A DNA stretch of 64,000 bases from CAVVZJ01 sp963752755 (lineage in GTDB: Bacteria; Planctomycetota; Planctomycetia; Isosphaerales; Isosphaeraceae), in contig CAVVZJ010000001.1 of the NCBI GenBank assembly GCA_963752755.1, positions 682,001 to 746,000 of the forward strand. The letters are read 5' to 3'. Within the stretch, counting starts at the first letter, position 1. The number at the start of each line of letters is the position of its first letter. A program made the translations under genes and the position numbers. The notes beneath the pieces were generated by a model. The model was given only the letters and a program-made list of their open reading frames with translations, ran no database searches and was not told the DNA's origin. Positions 59,101-64,000 of the stretch are shown here, piece after piece.

Positions 59101-59262
59101 GAAGCAATTGTCGGAGAGGATCGGCCGGATGTCGCGGCTGTAGTCGATCGGGCGGTCGGCCCCGCCGGCGCAAGCCGAACGGATCGGCAGGCCGACGATG
59201 GTCGCGGTCGCGGCGACGATCGCCAGGTTCCACAACGCCCGATGGTGCCGCCCCATGCTCAT
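56119..59262 (-). CDS. PSCyt1/DUF1549/DUF1553 protein (pair 2)
   Basis: The start at 59,262 is set by GGAGAG seven bases upstream; the longer open frame to 59,406 overlaps the neighbouring gene. ~1,047 residues: signal segment (LWNLAIVAATATIVGLPIRSACAGG), heme motif CFSCHGPDADARKAGLRLDRKADALAEL, a MPPPDSGKSLKPEQ segment, DUF1549 (LIDAFVLARLQKEGLSPSPEADRVTLIRRLSLDLIGLPPTPEEV, SPHYGERWGRIWLDAARYADSDGYEKDKPR), second heme motif CAQCHTHKYDPL, then a ~200-residue beta-rich insertion (SAVRLELLNDPNLPMGGPGRS, LTEFHVVAAP, TFKLTQNHGGWNSDDNQNNNLGRFRFAV), and DUF1553. It ends AAAWTAVSRVLLNLDETITKE*. Same architecture as the copy at 60,778, so these two are the closer paralogues. Confidence 0.92.
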   Translation of the reverse strand: MSMGRHHRALWNLAIVAATATIVGLPIRSACAGGADRPIDYSRDIRPILSDNCFSCHGPDADARKAGLRLDRKADALAELKSGSRAIVAGEPEESELVFRIEEPDPSVHMPPPDSGKSLKPEQAALIRRWVEQGASWSEHWAFVPPRRPEVPAVSDAARVRNLIDAFVLARLQKEGLSPSPEADRVTLIRRLSLDLIGLPPTPEEVATFVADSRPNAYDELVERLLSSPHYGERWGRIWLDAARYADSDGYEKDKPRFVWFYRDWVINALNRDLPYNQFVIEQIAGDLLPNATQDQKVATGFLRNSMINEEGGVDPEQFRMEAMFDRMDAIGTGILGLTVKCAQCHTHKYDPLTHTEYYRMFAFLNNCHEANIAVYTPEQQKQHAQILRETRAVESEIQRYYPAWEGRMGYWEESLAGRPPIDWQVVRPELDASGGQKHYLLDDGSILAAGYAPTKHTTEFTAKTDRKSISAVRLELLNDPNLPMGGPGRSIEGLCALTEFHVVAAPADRPDEAKEVKIVRATADVNPDEAPLDPIYDDKTGKQRVTGPVSYAIDGDGLTAWSLDIGHGRSNVPRQAVFVFEKPIAFPAGAVLTFKLTQNHGGWNSDDNQNNNLGRFRFAVTDRPDAKADPVPLIVRRILAIPRSERTPEQIAAVFSYWRTTVPDWREFNDRIEARWKQHPEETSQLVLRERSEPRETHRLDRGDFLKPAEVVTPGVPAFLHPLPSDAPPTRLAFARWLADRESPTTARAIVNRVWQAYFGRGIVGTSEDFGLQGEPPTHPDLLDWLAVEFMERGWSLKELHRWIVTSSTYRQSSRISPELLARDPENRLLARGPRFRVPGEIVRDIALAASGLLNDEVGGPSVCPPAPAFLFDPPASYGPKVWKVAEGPERYRRALYTFRYRSVPYPMLQAFDAPNGDIACVRRTRSNTPLQALTALNEPIFLECARALALKTLRKAGPGDLDRLTYAFRCCVARTPTDAELSVLLGLLRRQTDRHAGDGQNPWELAANDPKNPPPLPAGITPAEAAAWTAVSRVLLNLDETITKE

Positions 59263-59308
59263 GTTCCAACTCTCCTTCGTGAAACGGATTCCCGTGCCGG
59301 CATCCCGA

Positions 59309-60772
59309 TCAGGCGAGGATCTCGTGGCGGACCTTCGCGTCGCCCTCAACCCCGATGAGCCGCTGGTCAAGGCCCATGTAGGGATAGCGGAACTTCCAGG
59401 CGTCAAGGCCGAGCTGGTTCAGGATCGTGGCCTGGATGTCGTGGATCGTGACAGGGTTCTCGGTGATGAAGTAGCCCAGCTCGTCGGTGGCGCCGAGGGT
59501 GACGCCGCCCTTGATGCCGCCGCCAGCCATCCAGATCGTGAAGCAGTGCGGGTGGTGGTCGCGACCCAGGAAGGTCGAGCCGCCGCGAGCCTCATTCATC
59601 GATGTCCGGCCGAACTCGCCGCCCCAGATCACCAGCGTCTCATCGAGCATTCCACGCGCCTTGAGATCCTTCAGCAAGGCCGCGATCGGACGGTCGATCT
59701 GCTTCGCCTTCTGCGGCAGGTGCTCGACGATGTCGTCCCCTTTGCTGGTGCCATGGCAGTCCCAGCCCCAGTCGAAGAGCTGGACGTAACGCACCCCGCG
59801 CTCGACCAATCGACGGGCCAGGAGGCAATTGTTGGCGAACGACCCCTGGCCCGGCTCGGCGCCGTATTGCTCGCGGACACGCTGGGGCTCGTTGTTGATG
59901 TCCATCACCTCGGGAACGGCCATCTGCATGCGGAAAGCCAGCTCATACTGGCTGATCCGCGTCAAGGTCTCGGGGTCGCCGAACTGCTGGAGTTCGTACT
60001 CGTTGAGCTGCTTGAGGGCGTCGAGCGTGCGGCGGCGGTCGTCGCGGTTCATGCCCTTCGGGTCGCTGACGTAGAGGATCGGGTCGCCCGTCGTGCGGCA
60101 CTGGACCCCCTGGAAGACGCTCGGCAGGAACCCGGTGCTCCAGAGCGCCTTGCCGCCGGTCGGGTCGGTGCCGCCGCTGATCAGGACGACGAAGCCCGGC
60201 AGGTTGTCGTTCTCCGAGCCGAGCCCGTACGTCACCCACGACCCCATCGCAGCGCCGCCGTTGCGGGGCGAGCCGGTGAACAAAAGCAGTTCGGCCGGGG
60301 CGTGGTTGAACTGGTCGGTCGTCATCGACTTGATGAAGGCGATGTCATCGACCATCTCGCCCACGTTTGGCAGCAACTCGCTCACCCACGCGCCGCACTG
60401 GCCCTTCTGAGCGAACTTGTAGGGTGAGCCGAGCAGCTTGGGATGCCCCTTGATGAAGGCGAAGCGCTGGTTCTTCAACAGGTCGTCGGGGCAGGGCTGC
60501 ATGTTGTGCTCGACCAGCTTCGGCTTGTAGTCGAACAGCTCCTGCTGCGGCGGCCCGCCCGACATGTGCAGATAGATGACGTGCTTCGCCTTGGCCGCGA
60601 AGTGGGGCGGACGCGGCGCCATCGGGTTGTCGCTCGGCTTCGCCGATTCCTCGGCGCCGGCGAGGCGGCCGAGGAACGTTCCCAAGGCCAGGGCGCCGAG
60701 CCCGGTCTGGGAAGTCTTGAGGAACTGGCGGCGGGTGGCCACCCGCGCGAGCTGGGTCCGCAGGTCGTTCAT
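59309..60772 (-). CDS. DUF1501 family protein (pair 3)
   Basis: The start at 60,772 lies five bases after the stop of its DUF1553 partner; upstream in-frame sequence is antisense of nothing conserved. 487 residues with a leader RRQFLKTSQTGLGALALGTFLGRLAGA (Tat-like, here one Arg pair followed by QFL). Blocks: AKHVIYLHMSGGPPQQELFDYKPKLVEHN, QCGAWVSELLPNVGEMVDDIAFIKSMTTDQFNHAPAELLLFTG, GSWVTYGLGSENDNLPGFVVLISGG, RRLVERGVRYVQLFDWGWDCHG, LVIWGGEFGRTSM, GRDHHPHCFTIWMAGGGIKGGVTLGATDELGY and IHDIQATILNQLGLDAWKFRYPYMGLDQRLIGVEG. Metal-ligand segments are complete. Tight spacing shows translational coupling with the DUF1553 gene. Confidence 0.92.
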   Translation of the reverse strand: MNDLRTQLARVATRRQFLKTSQTGLGALALGTFLGRLAGAEESAKPSDNPMAPRPPHFAAKAKHVIYLHMSGGPPQQELFDYKPKLVEHNMQPCPDDLLKNQRFAFIKGHPKLLGSPYKFAQKGQCGAWVSELLPNVGEMVDDIAFIKSMTTDQFNHAPAELLLFTGSPRNGGAAMGSWVTYGLGSENDNLPGFVVLISGGTDPTGGKALWSTGFLPSVFQGVQCRTTGDPILYVSDPKGMNRDDRRRTLDALKQLNEYELQQFGDPETLTRISQYELAFRMQMAVPEVMDINNEPQRVREQYGAEPGQGSFANNCLLARRLVERGVRYVQLFDWGWDCHGTSKGDDIVEHLPQKAKQIDRPIAALLKDLKARGMLDETLVIWGGEFGRTSMNEARGGSTFLGRDHHPHCFTIWMAGGGIKGGVTLGATDELGYFITENPVTIHDIQATILNQLGLDAWKFRYPYMGLDQRLIGVEGDAKVRHEILA

Positions 60773-60777
60773 CGCGA

Positions 60778-63700
60778 TCACCCCTTTGTCAGCACGCCGT
60801 CGAGGTTTAGGAGCACGTTGGCGACGGCCGTCCAGGCGGCCATCTCGGCAGGTTCGGCGTCGGCCGGCAGTGGGCCGAGCGGCTCGGTCGCCAGCGCCTT
60901 CGCGGCCTCGGGATCGTTCCGGTAGCGTTCGCGCTCGGCCTGGAAGAGTTCCATCAAGACCCCGACTTCTGGCTCCGACCCCGGCCGGCCGAGGCACAGA
61001 AGCAGGCCGTATCGCACGCGGTCCTCCGCCGACGAGCCACCCTCGCGGACGATCCGCCGACCGAGCGCCTGGGCCGCCTCGACGAAGACCGGGTCATTCA
61101 ACGTTACGAACGCCTGCAGCGGCGTGTTCGATCGGATTCGACGCACCGTGCAGAGCTCCCGACTCGGCGCATCGAACGTCGCCATCGACGGATAGGGAAC
61201 CGTTCGCCGCCAGAACGTGTACAAACCCCGACGATACTTGTCGTCCCCCTGGCTGGTCGCCCAGGTGCGCTGGCCGTTGAACGCGGCCTGCCACAGGCCC
61301 TCCGGCTGCGGCGGGAAGACCGACGGCCCGCCGACCTGGCGGCTCAGCAAACCGCTCAGCGCCAGCGCCTGGTCGCGGACCATCTCCGCCTCCAGCCGAT
61401 ACCGCGGCGCCCGCGCCAGCAAGCGATTGCGCGGGTCTTTCTCCAGAACTTCCGGCGTCACCCGCGACGATTGCCGGTACGTCGCACTCGTGACGATCAG
61501 CTTGAGAAGCTCTTTCGTATCCCAGCCCGATTCGACAAAGCGGATCGCCAGCCAGTCGAGCAATTCGGGATGGCTGGGCAGGTCGCCCTGCGTGCCGAAA
61601 TCTTCCTCCGTCTCGACCAGCCCGGTCCCGAAGATCCGGGCCCAGAAGCGGTTCACGGCGACGCGGGCCGTCAGGGGATTCTTCTCATCGACGAGCCACC
61701 TCGCCACGCCGAGCCGATCTCTGTCCGACCCCTCGGGCAACGGATGGAAGGCCGCCGGGATGCCCGGCTCGACCTTCGGGCCGGGATCGAGGAAGTTCCC
61801 CTTGTTCATCAGGTGCGTCTCGCGACGCTTCTCCGGCGGCAGCTCGACCAGGACCGGCAGTTTCGGCGGCTTCGGCTTCGCCTTCTCCAGCCGGGCAATC
61901 TCGTCGCGGACCGCCTGGAGGGACGGCGCGATCGAACGATAATGCTGGGCGATCGCCTCGCGCTGGGCGACGCTACGTCGATCCTCCGGGGTATCGATCG
62001 CAGCGAGCACGTCGGCCGGCAACTCGGCCCGCTTCAGCGCTACGGTATCACGCGTCGCTGCCAGCCGGAACCGCCCGAGGGCAAAGCCGGGGTCGCGGAA
62101 CGCATGTTCGAGCCGGAACGTCAGCCGGATCGGTCCCTCACCTTCGAGCGGCTTCTCGGCCAGGAAGACCGCTGCATGCGGCTCGGCGACCTTCGGGCCG
62201 ACCGCCCACCCTGTGTCTTTCTTCGGAGCTTTGAGGGCGCTGGCCACCGAGAATCCCTCCTGCGAGAAGTCGGCCGCGGCGCGGGTGAGCTGGGATCGAG
62301 CGCTGGCCGGACGTCGCCAGCTCCCGGCTCGGTTTCGGCGGCTCGGCCACGTCCGCTTGCCAGACAACCTTCCGGTCGCCATCGAGCACCGACACGCGGA
62401 AGTTCGCGAGTCGGACGCCAACGCCCCCATCCGTCCGGTTCCAGACCACGACCCGTTCGACCGGCCCCGCCTCGGCCAGGGCGACCTCCCACCACGGGTT
62501 CGCCTCAGTGGCGGTGTGGGTGGTCGATTTTGCGTCGAAATAATGTCCATCCGTCTTGCCATCGATGGCCCTTTCGGCGGCCCCCTCGTAATCCGTGCTC
62601 GACTGCTTCGCCTTTCCCTTCGGCGCCATGTTCTCGCCGCCGCGGAAGACCTGGACCTCAGCCAGCGAGAGGATCTTGCCATCGCCCGGAATCTCGACCC
62701 GCACGACCTGGCCGATGGGCGTCGCCTTCGATGCGTCCACCGGCTCGGCCTCGACGGCGAAGTGCGAGAGCACGAAGTTGCCATCAGCCGCGCGACCGGC
62801 CCCTTGCTTCGGCAAGGTCGGGTCGGGGATCGCTTCCAGACGGAAAGCGACGAGGCCCGCGGCGTCCAGCTCGCTCGTGATCGTGTACGTCTCATGCGCC
62901 GGCTTGCCGTCGCCCGCGACGCGGATCGAGCGATCCGGTTGGACCTCCAGGCAGGCACCCGACTCCGCCTTCAACGTCCCCGGCTCGACCACGACCCACT
63001 CCGGCCGCCTCTCCAGCTCCGCTTCCCACTTCGCCTGCGCATCCGCCAGCTCGGGCGTCGGGGTGTTCAGCTTCGTCCGCAACTCGGCGATCTGCGACGC
63101 GATCCGCTCGATCTCCGCCTCCTGCTCGGGAGAGGGTGCGGGGATGGTTGGCCGCTCGTCGGGCTGGTCGTTGTCGGCGGTCTGGTTGAAGACGGCGAAG
63201 AAGCGGTAATACTCCTCCTGCGTGATCGGATCATACTTGTGAGTATGACACTTGGCGCAGCCCATCGTCAGGCCCATCCAGACCTGCATCGTCGTATCGA
63301 CCCGGTCCTTGATGGCGGCGACGCGGAATTCCTCATCGTCGGTGCCGCCCTCGGTGTTGGTCATCGTGTTGCGGTGGAAGGCGGTCGCGACCTTCTGTTC
63401 CAGGCTCGGCTCGGGCAGCAGGTCGCCGGCCAGTTGCTCGACGGTGAACCGGTCGTAGGGTAAGTTCCGGTTGAAGGCGTCGATGACCCAGTCGCGATAC
63501 CGCCACATGTCGGGGCGGAGCGGGTCGGACCCGAGACCCGCGGAGTCGGCATAGCGGGCGAGGTCGAGCCAGACGCGCGCCCAGCGCTCGCCAAAGGCAG
63601 GGTCGTCGAGGAACCGCTGCACGGTCTTCGCGTAGGCGTCGGGCGACTCATCGTTGACGAACGCCGCGATCTCCCCCGGCGACGGTGGCAACCCGCGAAG

Positions 63701-64000
63701 GTCGAGGCTGAGGCGTCGGAGCAAGGTATAGCGGTCGGCCTCGCGTGAAGGCGACAGTCCCTCCCGCTCGAGCCGGTCGGCAATCCAGAAGTCGATCCCG
63801 TTGCGCGGCCAGTCCCGGTCGCGGACCTCCGGCAAGGGCCGGTCCTTCGGCGCGACAAAGGCCCAGTGCTCGGCATACTCCGCTCCCTGGGCGACCCACG
63901 ACTTGATCCGCTCGACCTCCTCCGGGCTCAGCATCGCCCCCGCCTTCTTGGGGGGCATCCGGATCGTTTCATCCGGCTCGCCGATCCGGAAAACCAACTC
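60778..64000 (-). CDS. PSCyt1/DUF1549/discoidin-like/DUF1553 protein (pair 3; N-terminus outside window, one frameshift)
   Basis: The gene runs off the window; the first visible residues, ELVFRIGEPDETIRMPPKKAGAMLSPEEV, belong to the end of the cytochrome-like domain. DUF1549 follows (GIDFWIADRLEREGLSPSREADRYTLLRRLSLDLRGLPPSPGEIAAFV, FGERWARVWLDLARYADSAGL), heme motif CAKCHTHKYDPI, a coiled-coil linker, and a beta-rich domain (VRVEIPGDGKILSLAEVQVFRGGENMA ... AIDGKTDGHYFDAKSTTHTATEANPWWEVALAEAGPVERVVVWNRTD) typical of F5/8 type C (discoidin) carbohydrate-binding modules. A frame change near 62,290 leads to the rest and to DUF1553 (RLGVARWLVDEKNPLTARVAVNRFWARIFGTGLVETEEDFGTQGDLPSHPELLDWLA). It ends NVLLNLDGVLTKG*. 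Confidence 0.9.

Noticed and set aside
57097..59358. A 753-codon plus-strand open frame opposite the DUF1553 gene
   Set aside because: Same reason: the minus strand carries heme motifs and DUF1549/DUF1553 blocks; the plus frame has none.

Overview
The window looks like chromosome from a high-GC planctomycete, most likely an Isosphaeraceae relative; the family placement is inference. The evidence is the gene content: four DUF1553/DUF1501 pairs with N-terminal CxxCH cytochrome motifs, several multidomain Ser/Thr kinases, surface proteins with an N-terminal LE-x-R-x-L motif, and Pro/Ala/Arg-rich GC-skewed coding. No rRNA, tRNA or CRISPR array was recognised. A dominant technical feature is that about half of the larger genes are broken by single-base frameshifts, with recognisable family sequence continuing on both sides. 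I read most of these as consensus errors and annotate the full gene span.

Layout. 1-5.2 kb: the end of a Ser/Thr kinase, then a badly frameshifted DUF1553 + DUF1501 pair. 5.5-7.9 kb: a ceramidase-like hydrolase and a secreted repeat (propeller-type) protein. 8-20.1 kb, all minus strand: a zinc-ribbon/coiled-coil protein, an FHA-GGDEF diguanylate cyclase, a kinase-TPR protein translationally coupled to a membrane-anchored surface protein, and a matrixin-like surface metalloprotease. 20.8-26.7 kb: accA, an unknown gene, and a very large pseudokinase-kinase-SRPBCC-DUF5939-cyclase-like protein. 26.7-27.2 kb: an AT-rich patch with a serine-recombinase remnant.

27.4-32.7 kb, minus strand: a urease operon in the order ureB'-ureC-ureF-ureG-ureD plus a secreted helical protein. 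It lacks ureA and ureE. Its ureB is a C-terminal fragment joined to the first ~110 codons of a porin-like outer-membrane protein. 32.7-38 kb: intergenic DNA rich in palindromic repeats, a WGR-like small protein, a planctomycete hypothetical, a class V aminotransferase and a secreted hypothetical.

38-47.3 kb: an isochorismatase-type hydrolase diverging from an octaheme HAO-like cytochrome c and its membrane partner, a PAS/GAF/REC signalling protein, a metallophosphoesterase, a coiled-coil membrane protein, and a minus-strand pair of an NsrR-like Rrf2 regulator and a heme-binding DUF3365-type protein. The Rrf2 promoter carries a dyad across its -10. 47.4-48.5 kb: a strong promoter, a short hairpin leader ending in an intrinsic terminator, and then a tandem universal stress protein. 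48.6-64 kb, all minus strand: a phosphotransferase/ATPase fusion and three consecutive DUF1553-DUF1501 pairs, the last running off the window.

Working together (inference): urease, the HAO-like cytochrome and the NsrR-like regulator suggest nitrogen and nitrosative-stress handling. The DUF1553/DUF1501 sets are paralogous envelope modules of unknown function. The kinases, FHA-GGDEF and PAS/GAF/REC proteins form a dense signalling complement.
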